DNA from: an uncultured Bacilli bacterium
Lineage (GTDB): Bacteria > Bacillota_I > Bacilli_A > RF39 > UBA660
DNA: 47,659 nt
Reading direction: 5' to 3'
Assembly (NCBI GenBank): GCA_910579535.1
Contig: CAJTUR010000007.1
Span: 1 to 47,659 of the forward strand
Positions 35,093 to 43,268 of the stretch are shown piece after piece (position 1 is the stretch's first letter; each line of letters begins with the position of its first letter). Below the pieces are notes generated by a model. It saw only the letters and a program-made list of their open reading frames with translations, had not been told where the DNA came from and ran no database searches. A program made the position numbers and the translations under genes.

Positions 35093-35863
35093 ATGAAAGA
35101 AATAATTAATCAAGTAGCTATTGATGAGTTAAAAGCTCAGCTATCTCATTCATCGCTGACTCCTCAAAAAAGAAAAAAATTGTTATGTAAAATTAAAAAA
35201 TTGCTTTTTTTAATAACGATTAATGAGTCTATTGGTCTTATTTCTGATACGCATATTGGAAGCAAAGATGAAAATTTTGAGTACATTAAAAAGACTTATG
35301 ATTTTTTTTATCAAAAAGGAATTAGTAAAGTTTTGCATACAGGCGATTTGTTTGATGGACTTTGTGAACATCAAAATATTTATGAAAAATCTAAAAAAAA
35401 TGCGATTTGTCAAAGGCAATTAGATCATCTTTTAAAAGAATACCCAGGAGGATTTGAAAATTTTATAATTTTAGGCAATCATGATGAAGATTTTCTTCGC
35501 TTGAATGATTCTATTCTAGATTCGTTATTTTTAGATAGAGAAGATTTTATTTATTTAGGAACCAATGTGGGTTATTTAAAATGGTATGATAAAACGATTG
35601 TGATGAAACATCAGAATGAAGATACTTTTGCTTCAGATTTGATTTTAAAAGGGCATGCTCATTTTTTTTCTTATCCTGAATTTAAAAAAACTTTAAGGTT
35701 ACCTTCTTTGAGTGATAATCATCCTGGAAAAATTCAAAATAGGAATCAGTTACCCGGTTTTATTATTTGTGAAAATGAAGATAATAATTATTTCTTTGAT
35801 TATTATATTTTTCAAGAAGGGTCGATGAAGCGTGTTTTGAAACAACAATTTTTATTTCATTAA
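35093..35863 (+). CDS. Calcineurin-like metallophosphoesterase
   Basis: 256 residues. The five motifs of the family are in order: SDTHIGS (D-x-H), LHTGDLFDG (GD), LGNHDED (GNHD/E), a His in MKHQNED, and KGHAHFF (GHxH). About 45 basic, helical residues precede the catalytic domain. It binds two metal ions and hydrolyses a phosphomonoester or diester; the substrate is unknown. The ATG at 35093 follows GGAAAG. The next promoter starts just after its stop. Confidence 0.9.
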   Translation: MKEIINQVAIDELKAQLSHSSLTPQKRKKLLCKIKKLLFLITINESIGLISDTHIGSKDENFEYIKKTYDFFYQKGISKVLHTGDLFDGLCEHQNIYEKSKKNAICQRQLDHLLKEYPGGFENFIILGNHDEDFLRLNDSILDSLFLDREDFIYLGTNVGYLKWYDKTIVMKHQNEDTFASDLILKGHAHFFSYPEFKKTLRLPSLSDNHPGKIQNRNQLPGFIICENEDNNYFFDYYIFQEGSMKRVLKQQFLFH

Positions 35864-35866
35864 TTC

Positions 35867-35896
35867 TTGACAAATAATTCTTTTTTTTGATATAGT
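35867..35896 (+). promoter_or_regulatory. Sigma-A promoter of the 35923 gene
   Basis: TTGACA (35867-35872), an 18-base spacer, and TATAGT (35891-35896). Confidence 0.8.
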
Positions 35897-35922
35897 ATCC
35901 GTTTAAGAAACGGGGTTAGAGG

Positions 35923-37101
35923 ATGCTTATTGAAAAATATAAAAAAGAATTAGAAAAGATTGAAAATTTCATTCATCGTAATCGAATCGCTTATTATAAT
36001 ACTGATAATGAAATTATTCCAGGTATGAAAGAATTAAGAGAAACGTATATGAATGATCAAAATGAAGAAAGTATTCAGCTTACTACTAAATATGCAAATA
36101 ATATTCACGTTGTTTTAGATTTTTTAAATGCCAAAGATAATGATTATTTGGTTTATACTAATTATGAATTTATTAATGCTTCTCTTTTCTTTCATGAAGG
36201 AATTGATCAAAGTCTGTATCTTTTTTCCTACAAGGAAAAGCTAGAGATTATTATGTATTTTGTTAAAAAGAATTTGGATCATCATTTATTGGATTTAGAT
36301 GAGAACTCTTTTAAAAACTATATATGGAAAACTTATTATGCCCATTTATCAGAAGAGGTTTTTAAAAAATTATATGCTGAGGAACTATTAAAAACAGGTA
36401 AGAGTAATAATAACGCCTATTTTAGAAAAGTTTTCTCAAAAGGTAAGCGTGAGTGGCAATTAAAAAAGAAAGTTTGTGTTGCCCATCGAGTGATTAAAAA
36501 ACATTATTTTGATAAAAAAGAGAATTTTTCTGAAAAAGATCTTTCTTTTGTAATTCAATCTTTGATTGTTTTAGGCCTGGACTCTAAGATGTGCTATGTT
36601 TTTAAAGTTTTATTCAAGAAAAAGATTAAGATCAAAAAAGAAGAAAAGGAAGTTGTGCCAAAAATAGAAATTAAACTCCTTGACCAAAAAGAATCTAAAA
36701 GACTCTATCGAGAAATTATGGACAAGTATAATATTGATGAACAAAGAGTAATTCGTCCTTTAACTTTATCAGAAATTGTTTTTTTAGTTAAAAAAATGCA
36801 TCGTATCAATATTTCTCAAAAAGAGATTATTAAATTTATTTTAAATGTAAATAAAGAGGGATTGGAAGCTTATAAAAATAGTCGATATAAATTTCAAGAT
36901 TACTATCCTAAAATTGTAGAGTACGCAAGTAAGGAGACGATCACTTTATTAAATTCTTATTTAAATGAAATGATGGTTAAACAAAGCTATGCCGATTATT
37001 CTTTTTGGAAAGAAAATATGGAAAAAATATTCAAAGAAGGATTACTAGAAGTCCGTGATGTCTATCAATATGAGCTCAATGAAGGAATGAAAATCCATTA
37101 A
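35923..37101 (+). CDS. Unknown helical protein (392 aa)
   Basis: ATG 35923 follows GGTTAGAGG. The product is Lys/Glu-rich and almost entirely helical. It has no signal peptide, no membrane helix and no motif I recognise. The C-terminal part (about 275-390) has a compact pattern, IRPLTLSEIVFLVKKMHRIN then SQKEIIKFILNVNKEG, that may be a separate helical domain. Single gene with its own promoter and a terminator shared with the convergent gene to the right. Confidence 0.75.
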   Translation: MLIEKYKKELEKIENFIHRNRIAYYNTDNEIIPGMKELRETYMNDQNEESIQLTTKYANNIHVVLDFLNAKDNDYLVYTNYEFINASLFFHEGIDQSLYLFSYKEKLEIIMYFVKKNLDHHLLDLDENSFKNYIWKTYYAHLSEEVFKKLYAEELLKTGKSNNNAYFRKVFSKGKREWQLKKKVCVAHRVIKKHYFDKKENFSEKDLSFVIQSLIVLGLDSKMCYVFKVLFKKKIKIKKEEKEVVPKIEIKLLDQKESKRLYREIMDKYNIDEQRVIRPLTLSEIVFLVKKMHRINISQKEIIKFILNVNKEGLEAYKNSRYKFQDYYPKIVEYASKETITLLNSYLNEMMVKQSYADYSFWKENMEKIFKEGLLEVRDVYQYELNEGMKIH

Positions 37102-37148
37102 AAATTTTATTTAAAATTAGAAATAGTCTAAGTCTTTTATAGATTATA

Positions 37149-37178
37149 AAAAAAATAAACTATCTGTTTATTTTTTTT
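37149..37178. terminator. Bidirectional terminator between convergent genes
   Basis: AAAAAAATAAAC (37149-37160), five-base loop, GTTTATTTTTTT (37166-37177). It serves the 35923 gene on the + strand and overlaps the last codons of the minus-strand membrane gene. Confidence 0.78.
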
Positions 37179-37893
37179 TCTTTCTTTTTGTTTTATCACG
37201 AATTTTTTTCATTATGTCTAATTCTTTAGCGTTGTATTTTTTTAAATTAGGAAATGCTTCTAATAATCTTTTGGGATAAGCTTTAAATTCTGTCACTTTT
37301 GATTTAATTATTTTTTCTAACATTCCAGGGATTTTAGCTAATTTTTCATTTTTTAATTCTTCACATATGATTAAGCGATTTCTTAAGTTATAAGCGATAA
37401 TAAAAGAATAAATACAATCTACAATAAAAATAAAACAAAACGTTAGTGCTAAAATGAGTTGAGTTTTGGAAGATAAGGGGTTAAGCATATTTAAAACAAT
37501 GGGGTAAGCTAAATAAATGATAGCTAGAGAACCGAGGCCGAAGAGTAATGTATTTTGTAAACAGATTCGTCCATTAATGTTGAATTTCATATCTGTATAA
37601 TCCCACCATTTATTATGAAATATTTTTTCTAAAAGAAAACTTGTAAAGTATTCTAAACAAGAAGTAATAATGGCACCTAAGATAAAAACAATTACAGGAT
37701 CTTCTTCAAATCTTAATAAAGAAAAAAGAATGAATAAACTTCCAACACCATAGATAGGACAATAAGGACCACATAAAAATCCACGATTGACTAATTTTTT
37801 TTGATAAAGACTACTAAATATAATTTCGCAAACGTAACCACAGAAACTGAAGATTAAAAAAACTAAAAATACATAAGACCATGAATAGTTCAT
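37168..37893 (-). CDS. CmpB-type putative ABC transporter permease (PF06541-like)
   Basis: 241 residues, minus strand. The best start is the ATG at 37893-37891, six to eight bases after AAGGTG; the GTG and ATG a few codons upstream overlap that ribosome binding site. The N-terminal half has about five membrane helices. FSFCGYVCEIIFSS, RGFLCGPYCPIYGVGS, LEYFTSFLLEKIFHNKWWDYTD and NINGRICLQNTLLFG are typical of the ABC_trans_CmpB family. A basic cytoplasmic tail (about 165-241) ends in a Lys run. Despite the family name, no ABC ATPase is nearby, and the true role is unclear. Confidence 0.88.
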   Translation of the reverse strand: MNYSWSYVFLVFLIFSFCGYVCEIIFSSLYQKKLVNRGFLCGPYCPIYGVGSLFILFSLLRFEEDPVIVFILGAIITSCLEYFTSFLLEKIFHNKWWDYTDMKFNINGRICLQNTLLFGLGSLAIIYLAYPIVLNMLNPLSSKTQLILALTFCFIFIVDCIYSFIIAYNLRNRLIICEELKNEKLAKIPGMLEKIIKSKVTEFKAYPKRLLEAFPNLKKYNAKELDIMKKIRDKTKRKKKK

Positions 37894-37994
37894 AAGCATC
37901 ACCTTTTTTAAATTATATCATTATTCCTTTATGTTGTAAATTAATCATAAAAAAGAATTTTTAACGTATATATTGATTAAGGTGGAGGGATTTT

Positions 37995-38486
37995 ATGATT
38001 AATAAGAATGGATTATGGTTTGTTACATTATTTAGTTTGATTTTAGTTTTAGGAATTTATTATGTTACAACCAAAAATGATGAAGTTTTACAAGTTGTAA
38101 ATAAAACAGATGAAGTTAAAGAAGTATTAGAAACCAATGAAAGTAGTATACTTGTCTCTTTGAAAGTTAAAGAGGAAGAAGAAATGCTTGCCGAAATGGA
38201 GAGTTTACAAACGATTCTTTTAGATGATACAGCTAGTTTACAAGAAAAGAATGATGCTTATAATTCTCTTCAAACCTTAAATGCGACAAAGGGAAAAGTT
38301 GAGGCTTTAGAAAAAAAGATAAAAGAAAAATTAAATTTGGATTGTTTTATTAAAATTAAAAATGATCAGATTAGTGTGACAGTAGCTAGTAAAGAACATA
38401 ATAGTACACTTGCTAATAATATTATTAGAACGATTCAAGAGGAATATGAAAATAAGATGTATATTGTTGTAAAATTCCAAGGTTAA
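37995..38486 (+). CDS. spoIIIAH: SpoIIIAH-like sporulation protein
   Basis: 163 residues. ATG 37995 follows GGTGGAGGG. The N-terminus KNGLWFVTLFSLILVLGIYYVT is the single membrane anchor seen in SpoIIIAH. An acidic, helical linker follows, then a small alpha/beta C-terminal domain (about 105-163) that would correspond to the YscJ/FliF-like ring-building domain. SpoIIIAH in the mother cell membrane pairs with SpoIIQ across the intermembrane space during engulfment. This copy is shorter than the Bacillus subtilis protein and stands alone, without other spoIIIA genes nearby. gerE and gerM directly downstream support the assignment. Confidence 0.75.
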   Translation: MINKNGLWFVTLFSLILVLGIYYVTTKNDEVLQVVNKTDEVKEVLETNESSILVSLKVKEEEEMLAEMESLQTILLDDTASLQEKNDAYNSLQTLNATKGKVEALEKKIKEKLNLDCFIKIKNDQISVTVASKEHNSTLANNIIRTIQEEYENKMYIVVKFQG

Positions 38487-38510
38487 CCTGTTTTTAAACT
38501 TTTTTTGCTC

Positions 38511-38537
38511 ACTTAAAATTTTAATATTCATAAAATA
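38511..38537 (+). promoter_or_regulatory. Possible sigma-K promoter of gerE
   Basis: AC at 38511-38512, a 16-base spacer, then CATAAAATA at 38529-38537, matching the sigma-K pattern AC-N16-CATANNNTA. In B. subtilis gerE is transcribed by sigma-K. The motif is short and AT-rich, so a chance match is possible. Confidence 0.5.
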
Positions 38538-38579
38538 TTATAGTTAAAATGGATATTAAAGAAAGTGAGGTTTTTTAAT

Positions 38580-38789
38580 TTGAAAAAAGGTATATTAACG
38601 AATAGAGAACAAGAAGTTTTTGAATTACTTGTTTTAAATAAATCTACAAAAGAAATTGCTGAATTTTTAGGAATTAGTGAAAAAACAGTACGTAATCATA
38701 TTTCTAATGCTATGCAAAAACTTGGTGTTAAAGGTCGAGCACAAGCGGTTGTAGAATTAATCAAACTTGGAGAAATACAGATTAGTTAG
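38580..38789 (+). CDS. gerE: Late spore-coat transcription regulator GerE
   Basis: 69 residues from TTG 38580, nine bases after GTGAGG; a GTG at 38565 would use that same sequence as its start and is less likely. The whole protein is a LuxR/GerE helix-turn-helix with no receiver domain: LTNREQEVFELLVLNKSTKE, then SEKTVRNHISNAMQKLGVKG and RAQAVVELIKLGE. This is extremely close to B. subtilis GerE (74 residues), which controls late coat genes in the mother cell. The size and lack of other domains separate it from ordinary LuxR regulators. gerM follows after its terminator, a neighbourhood also seen in Bacillus. Confidence 0.9.
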   Translation: MKKGILTNREQEVFELLVLNKSTKEIAEFLGISEKTVRNHISNAMQKLGVKGRAQAVVELIKLGEIQIS

Positions 38790-38808
38790 AAAGATTTCTA
38801 ACTTTTTT
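38785..38808 (+). terminator. Intrinsic terminator of gerE
   Basis: GTTAGAA (38785-38791), four-base loop, TTCTAAC (38796-38802), then six Ts. The gerE stop codon lies in the 5' arm. Confidence 0.82.
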
Positions 38809-38854
38809 AGTCTTTTTTTTGCTTTTTTTCATAAGTTTTATTAGGTGAATTATT

Positions 38855-39808
38855 ATGTTAAAAAAAGGGATTATTCGAAGAATTACAATTTCTTCTTTAG
38901 CACTTTTTATTTTATTGGTAACTTATTTTTTTCCTACTAAATTAGAAAGTCAGGATTATAAACAAATACTTAATTATATTGATACTCAAAAAGGAGTGGT
39001 TTATTTATTAAATAAAGAAAGCTATGTTGCTCGAGTAAATATGGTTCTTAATGATAAAGAAACATTGGAGAAGATTAAAGACATTATAAGTATTTTAACT
39101 TTAAATAGTAAAGAAAGTGCGTATATTCCAGACCGTTTTTTTGGAGTGATTCCAGCTAATACAAAAATTAATAATTTGTCTTTAGAAAATAAATTATTAA
39201 AAATTGATTTTTCAAAAGAATTTTTAAATACGACAGAAAAAAATGAAAGAAAAATGATTGAAAGTCTTATTTATTCTTTAACAGAGCTAGAGGAAGTTGA
39301 TAATATTCTTATTTTTGTTGAAGGAAAGGGGTTTACTGAGTTACCATTTAGTAAAGAAAAGCTTCCATCTTTGTTAAATAAAGATTTTGGAGTTAACAAG
39401 ATTTATGATATTGATAGTATTAAAAATACTAGTAAAACAACGATTTATTATGGAAGTAAAGAAGAGGATTATTTTTATTATGTTCCCGTTACTTATGTTA
39501 GTAATAATCCGAATGAGAAAGTGGATATTATTATTGAAAAATTAAAGAGTTCACCTATTTATGAGTCAAAATTAATTAGTTTTCTTCATGCTAATGCTGA
39601 ACTTACTAATTATGAAATATTAGAAGAGGAAATTAAGCTTAGTTTTAATAATTATATTTTTGAAGATATCCATAATGAGACTATTTTAGAAGAGGTTAAA
39701 TATATGATTTATTTGTCTTTAAGAGATACTTATCATATTAAGCAAGTTGAATTTATTGTAAATAATGAAGATAAAAATGTAAATTTAATTATAAATACTC
39801 TTGAATAA
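38855..39808 (+). CDS. gerM: GerM-like protein with two GerMN domains
   Basis: 317 residues. ATG 38855 follows TTAGGTGAA. N-terminal signal or anchor helix at about 8-26. Two GerMN domains follow, about 45-165 and 190-312. The domain hallmark of VYLLN/IYYGS, an I/VIxxLxxxP segment, an LxxxxLxIDFSxxF strand and a later LxELxEVxxILI strand is visible in both: KLLKIDFSKEFLN in the first and EIKLSFNNYIF in the second. In B. subtilis GerM localises to the sporulation septum, and the gene lies close to gerE. No lipobox Cys is seen, so it is probably held by the helix. Confidence 0.85.
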   Translation: MLKKGIIRRITISSLALFILLVTYFFPTKLESQDYKQILNYIDTQKGVVYLLNKESYVARVNMVLNDKETLEKIKDIISILTLNSKESAYIPDRFFGVIPANTKINNLSLENKLLKIDFSKEFLNTTEKNERKMIESLIYSLTELEEVDNILIFVEGKGFTELPFSKEKLPSLLNKDFGVNKIYDIDSIKNTSKTTIYYGSKEEDYFYYVPVTYVSNNPNEKVDIIIEKLKSSPIYESKLISFLHANAELTNYEILEEEIKLSFNNYIFEDIHNETILEEVKYMIYLSLRDTYHIKQVEFIVNNEDKNVNLIINTLE

Positions 39809-39850
39809 TCCATAATAATAGTATATAATCAGTATGAATTTGCTGATTAT

Positions 39851-39927
39851 GTCCTGATAGCTCAGCTGGATAGAGCATACGCCTTCTAAGCGTACGGTCG
39901 AGAGTTCGAATCTCCCTCAGGACACCA
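39851..39927 (+). tRNA. tRNA-Arg (anticodon TCT), CCA encoded
   Basis: The acceptor stem pairs GTCCTGA (39851-39857) with TCAGGAC (39917-39923). Discriminator A and an encoded CCA follow at 39924-39927. The D arm is AGCTCAGCTGGATAGAGC. The anticodon stem TACGC/GCGTA encloses CTTCTAA, with anticodon TCT at 39885-39887. The T arm contains GTTCGAATC. TCT reads AGA and AGG, the commonest Arg codons in AT-rich genomes. Confidence 0.97.
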
Positions 39928-39937
39928 GATTGATAGG

Positions 39938-39964
39938 AAACTCGAACTTTATGGTTCGAGTTTT
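39938..39964 (+). terminator. Terminator of tRNA-Arg
   Basis: AAACTCGAAC (39938-39947), six-base loop, GTTCGAGTTT (39954-39963), then T and an AT-rich stretch. A perfect 10-bp stem. Confidence 0.8.
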
Positions 39965-40520
39965 AAATTTATGGTAAAATATTTATAGAAATAGAATTGA
40001 TGTTGACGATTTAATAAAATATATTTTATACGAGAAATAAGAACAAATAATATTAGCAAAGTGGTCTTTAGAAATGACAAAATATATAATAAAGATAACA
40101 AACTTTGATAATAATAAATATCCTGAAATAAAAGACGGTTTTTATATAAATAAATAATGGCAAAATGCTAATGCTAGAATGCATGATGTAAGGCAAATTG
40201 AGAAATTAACAGACCTATCTGGCAGATATTTATATTTTATTTTTTTATGTTAAATTATTTACCAAGATTTAAGTGAAGACGACAAATTATAAAGGTTGTA
40301 GAATCTATACAAAAAGCTTGATGAAATAAAGACTAAAAAACTACAAATGTATTTCTTTAGATACAGAGTGAATTAAAAATTGAAATAAAATATTTGTGTT
40401 TTCTATTATTTTTTTTATGATACTCTTGAAAATTTAGATATAATTAATGAGAGAATTTATTTTAGTTTATGTTGATAATAAAGAGGCCATTGAATTTACA
40501 AGCAATTTTCAATTATAGGA
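39965..40520 (+). pseudogene. Decayed coding stretch between tRNA-Arg and the bacteriocin locus
   Basis: There is no intact ORF, but short protein-like stretches are scattered through several frames. Examples are MTKYIIKITNFDNNKYPEIK from 40074, then WQNANARMHDVRQIEKLTDL, and MREFILVYVDNKEAIEF at 40448. Frequent frame changes and stops separate them. Their codon use resembles real genes in the window, so I read the region as one or two eroded genes rather than noncoding DNA. The original function is not recognisable. Confidence 0.4.
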
Positions 40521-40530
40521 TTAATATTTA

Positions 40531-40564
40531 AAGTTTTGAACTGTTGAGTTTAAAACTTTTTTTA
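40531..40564 (+). terminator. Strong hairpin terminator upstream of the bacteriocin locus
   Basis: AAGTTTTGAACT (40531-40542), loop GTTG, AGTTTAAAACTT (40547-40558), with one G-U pair and followed by T runs. It isolates the exporter gene from upstream transcription. Confidence 0.82.
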
Positions 40565-40608
40565 ATTTTTTTTTATAAAAAAAGGAAGGAGCCAATTTAT
40601 GGGGTAAA

Positions 40609-40614
40609 TATAAT
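40609..40614 (+). promoter_or_regulatory. Possible -10 box for the bacteriocin operon
   Basis: TATAAT at 40609-40614. No good -35 is present at 16-18 bases, and it lies only 22 bases from the ATG, so confidence is low. Confidence 0.35.
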
Positions 40615-40635
40615 AGTAGGAGGCGAAAAAATAAA

Positions 40636-41259
40636 ATGAAAAAGAAAAGTGTAGTTGTTAGGCAACATGATTTAAAAGATTGTGGTGTTTGTTGTTTACA
40701 ATCCATTATTCAATACTATGAAGGATATGTTCCACTAGAAACTTTACGCATTGATACAGAGACTAATTTAAATGGAACTACCGCTTATCATTTAGTAAAA
40801 ACAGCTATTCACTATGGTTTTGATTCCTATGGATTAAATTTAAAAAATTTTAGTGATTTAGAAAGTGTTTTTTTACCAGCAATTGCTCATGTTACGATTG
40901 ATCAGCTCAATCACTTTGTTGTTATTTATAAAGTTGAAAAAGATTTTATTTATTTGATGGATCCAGCTCAAGGTAAGGTCAAAATGAAGAGGCAATCATT
41001 TTTAGAAATTTGGTCAAAAAATTTAATTATTTTATATCCAAAATACTCATTACCTAAAATACAAAATCAAAATCTATTTCTAAAAATGATTGAAACGATT
41101 TTTAAAAAAGAGAAAAATTTAGTTTTACGGGTTATAATTTTAAGTTTTTTATTTACTTTTTTGACGGTCTTTACTGGTTTTTATTATAAAATTTTGGTTA
41201 GTACACTTAATCAAAATGAAGAGAAAAAAATAATTTTATTGTTTATCTTTATATTTTAG
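40636..41259 (+). CDS. Bacteriocin exporter, N-terminal part: C39 peptidase domain and first membrane helix (frameshifted)
   Basis: 207 residues. ATG 40636 follows GTAGGAGGCG. Residues 1-~130 form a C39 double-glycine peptidase with all catalytic residues: Gln10, Cys16 (QHDLKDCGVCCLQSI), His93 (LNHFVVIYK) and Asp109 (LMDPAQGKV). A membrane helix begins at about 170. The frame then hits TAG at 41257, directly after the run ATATTTTAG. Adding one T there continues the reading as IFLAFNLIKLIVYFL into the ORF at 41355. The two ORFs are thus one exporter of about 685 residues. It would cleave leaders after Gly-Gly and export the peptides. Confidence 0.92.
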   Translation: MKKKSVVVRQHDLKDCGVCCLQSIIQYYEGYVPLETLRIDTETNLNGTTAYHLVKTAIHYGFDSYGLNLKNFSDLESVFLPAIAHVTIDQLNHFVVIYKVEKDFIYLMDPAQGKVKMKRQSFLEIWSKNLIILYPKYSLPKIQNQNLFLKMIETIFKKEKNLVLRVIILSFLFTFLTVFTGFYYKILVSTLNQNEEKKIILLFIFIF

Positions 41260-41354
41260 CATTTAATTTAATAAAGTTAATTGTTTATTTTCTGAGAAAT
41301 TATTATAAAAATCTTTTTAATAAAAAATTTGATGGACTTCTTTATTATCATTTT

Positions 41355-42692
41355 TTGAAACATTTGTTTTTGCTTCCTAATTATTTTATAAAAGATAGAA
41401 CGACAGGTGAAATTATGGTTCGTTTGAAAGAATTAGAGGGTATTCAATCTGTTTTTTCAGAACTTATGGTTACGATTTGCTTGGATTCTATCTTAAGCTT
41501 TAGTGTTGGAATTATTTTATTTTACATGAATAAACTATTGTTTTTTATTCTTTGTTCTTTTGTTTTATTCTATGTCATTATTGGAATAATTTCTGAAAAA
41601 ATCTTATACAAAAAAGCTTTAATTACTAATGAAAGGGAAATTGATTTTCAATCCACTGTTATAGAAAATTTAGACTTTTTCTTAACTATGAAAAACTTAA
41701 ATCTTACGGATTCTGTCTTTAAAAAAATTGAAAAAAATTGTATTAAATATTTGTATTTTCTTCATAAGTTAAATGAAAAAATTTTAACTTCTCACGTTTG
41801 TTCTTTTGGATTAGAAGAAATTTTACATTTTTCTGTTTTATCTATTGGAATTTTGTTGATTGTCAATAAACAGCTTTCATTAATTGATTTAATTACTTTT
41901 GAAAATCTTATGCCTTTTTTTATTCAACCTTTTAAAAGTATGATTCAATTTATTCCTAGTTTGAGTTATATAAAGGTTAGTGTTGAAAAATTAAATGATT
42001 TTTACAATGTAGAGGAAGAAGAAAAAGAAAAGGGATTAAGTGTCTTTGAAAATGGAACCATTTTAATTTCAGATTTAGATTTTTCTTATCAACCTTTTCA
42101 AAAAATCTTTAAAAACTTTTCTCTTGTCATTCCTAAGAATCAATTTGTTTATTTTAAAGGTCCTAGTGGATGTGGAAAATCTACTTTATGTCAAATTATT
42201 AGTGGATTACTAAAAATTGATAAAGGAAAGATTAAAATTGGTAATACTTTAATAGCGGATTACAGCTTAAATACAATACGAAAAAACATTACTTATATTA
42301 GTCAAAAAGAATGTTTATTACAAGATACAATTAGGAATAATATTCTATTGGATCGCAAAGTAGAAGAACAAAAATTCAGGGAAATTGCTACCATTTGCGA
42401 AATAGAAGGTATTCTTTCTAATAAGCCTTTAAGATATGAAACTTTTATATTAAAAGATGCTACTAATTTGTCTGGTGGAGAAAAGCAAAGGATTATTTTA
42501 GCTCGAGCTTTATTGAATGAATTTCAAATTTTAATTTTAGATGAGGCTTTAAGTGAATTGAATAATGAATTAGAGGTTAAAATTATTCAAAATTTGAAAG
42601 TCTATTTAAAAGATAAAACCGTTATATATGTTAGTCATAAAGAAAACGAAGCGTATTTTGATGCTGTTTATGACTTTAAAGAGGCATTATGA
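41355..42692 (+). CDS. Bacteriocin exporter, C-terminal part: ABC membrane and ATPase domains (frameshifted)
   Basis: 445 residues counted from TTG 41355, but the frame is open from 41220 and continues the broken N-terminal half. Membrane helices lie at about 45-90 and 150-210. The ATPase domain begins at about 235, with Walker A GPSGCGKST, a Q-loop (ISQKECLL), signature LSGGEKQRI, Walker B ILILDEAL and H-loop VSHKENE, all intact. Only the single-base shift near 41254-41257 separates it from the peptidase domain. ATG of the accessory gene overlaps its stop (ATGA), indicating translational coupling. Confidence 0.9.
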   Translation: MKHLFLLPNYFIKDRTTGEIMVRLKELEGIQSVFSELMVTICLDSILSFSVGIILFYMNKLLFFILCSFVLFYVIIGIISEKILYKKALITNEREIDFQSTVIENLDFFLTMKNLNLTDSVFKKIEKNCIKYLYFLHKLNEKILTSHVCSFGLEEILHFSVLSIGILLIVNKQLSLIDLITFENLMPFFIQPFKSMIQFIPSLSYIKVSVEKLNDFYNVEEEEKEKGLSVFENGTILISDLDFSYQPFQKIFKNFSLVIPKNQFVYFKGPSGCGKSTLCQIISGLLKIDKGKIKIGNTLIADYSLNTIRKNITYISQKECLLQDTIRNNILLDRKVEEQKFREIATICEIEGILSNKPLRYETFILKDATNLSGGEKQRIILARALLNEFQILILDEALSELNNELEVKIIQNLKVYLKDKTVIYVSHKENEAYFDAVYDFKEAL

Positions 42693-43117
42693 CCGATTAT
42701 TTGAAATACAATTTGCAAGGGTATTTAAAATACAAAATTAAATTGAAAACAAGTTTGTTTGTAGGGTTAATTTTGTTGTTAATTTTCCTTCTAGGTTTTC
42801 TTAGTTTATATGAAGCTTATGATGTTTACACATTAAATGCACAAGTGATTTGTGATTCGTCATGCGAACTTCGTTTTTATTTACCTACTTCAGTAAAATT
42901 TGATTATCATTTTATTAGAGTAGAGGGTTTGAAATACGAAGTTGAAGATTTAAAAATAGGTGAGCTTCAATCTGATTTTTTTAATAATACTTTTCATGAT
43001 TTTACACTAAAGTTAAAAGAATATATAGGAGAAAATAATGATGTGGTGGGAATACAGCTTTTAAAAAACAAAGAAAAGATGATAAAGAAAATATGGAAAA
43101 TTATTGTAGAAAGGTGA
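42689..43117 (+). CDS. Single-pass accessory protein of the bacteriocin exporter (short HlyD-like or immunity candidate)
   Basis: 142 residues, overlapping the exporter gene by four bases. A basic N-terminus is followed by one membrane helix (about 22-43, LFVGLILLLIFLLGFLSLYE). Then a mostly beta outer domain starts with YTLNAQVICDSSCELRFYL, holding two Cys. The topology matches HlyD-type secretion accessory proteins, but the long coiled coil is missing. It could be a minimal adaptor, or an immunity protein. The bacteriocin peptide gene begins five bases after its stop. Confidence 0.7.
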   Translation: MTDYLKYNLQGYLKYKIKLKTSLFVGLILLLIFLLGFLSLYEAYDVYTLNAQVICDSSCELRFYLPTSVKFDYHFIRVEGLKYEVEDLKIGELQSDFFNNTFHDFTLKLKEYIGENNDVVGIQLLKNKEKMIKKIWKIIVER

Positions 43118-43122
43118 AGTTT

Positions 43123-43257
43123 ATGATTTTAGAAGAAAAAGAATTGAAACAAATTGTTGGAGGTGGGTATAAATTACTTGCGGCGCTGACAGCTGTAGGG
43201 GTGTTTCTAGCAGGAGTTTTAGATGGATTTTTACGTCCTTTAAAATGTCATTCTTAG
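43123..43257 (+). CDS. Bacteriocin-like precursor peptide 1 (double-glycine leader, GxxxG)
   Basis: 44 residues. ATG 43123 follows AAAGGTGA. Leader MILEEKELKQIVGG (14 residues) fits the ELxxIxGG pattern cut by C39 peptidases. The mature part would be 30 residues starting GYKLLAALTAVGVFLAG. It is hydrophobic, with AGVLDG giving a GxxxG motif, and ends LKCHS with a single Cys. GxxxG motifs let the two peptides of class IIb bacteriocins pair as helices in the target membrane. The gene is in the exporter operon and is cotranslated-type close to peptide 2. Too short for standard gene calling. No homologue recalled. Confidence 0.85.
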   Translation: MILEEKELKQIVGGGYKLLAALTAVGVFLAGVLDGFLRPLKCHS

Positions 43258-43268
43258 GAGGTGAAAAA

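Noticed and set aside
41250..41260. Programmed -1 frameshift joining the two halves of the bacteriocin exporter
   Set aside because: No X-XXY-YYZ slippery heptamer lies at the junction, and there is no obvious downstream pseudoknot. A simple one-base loss explains it better.
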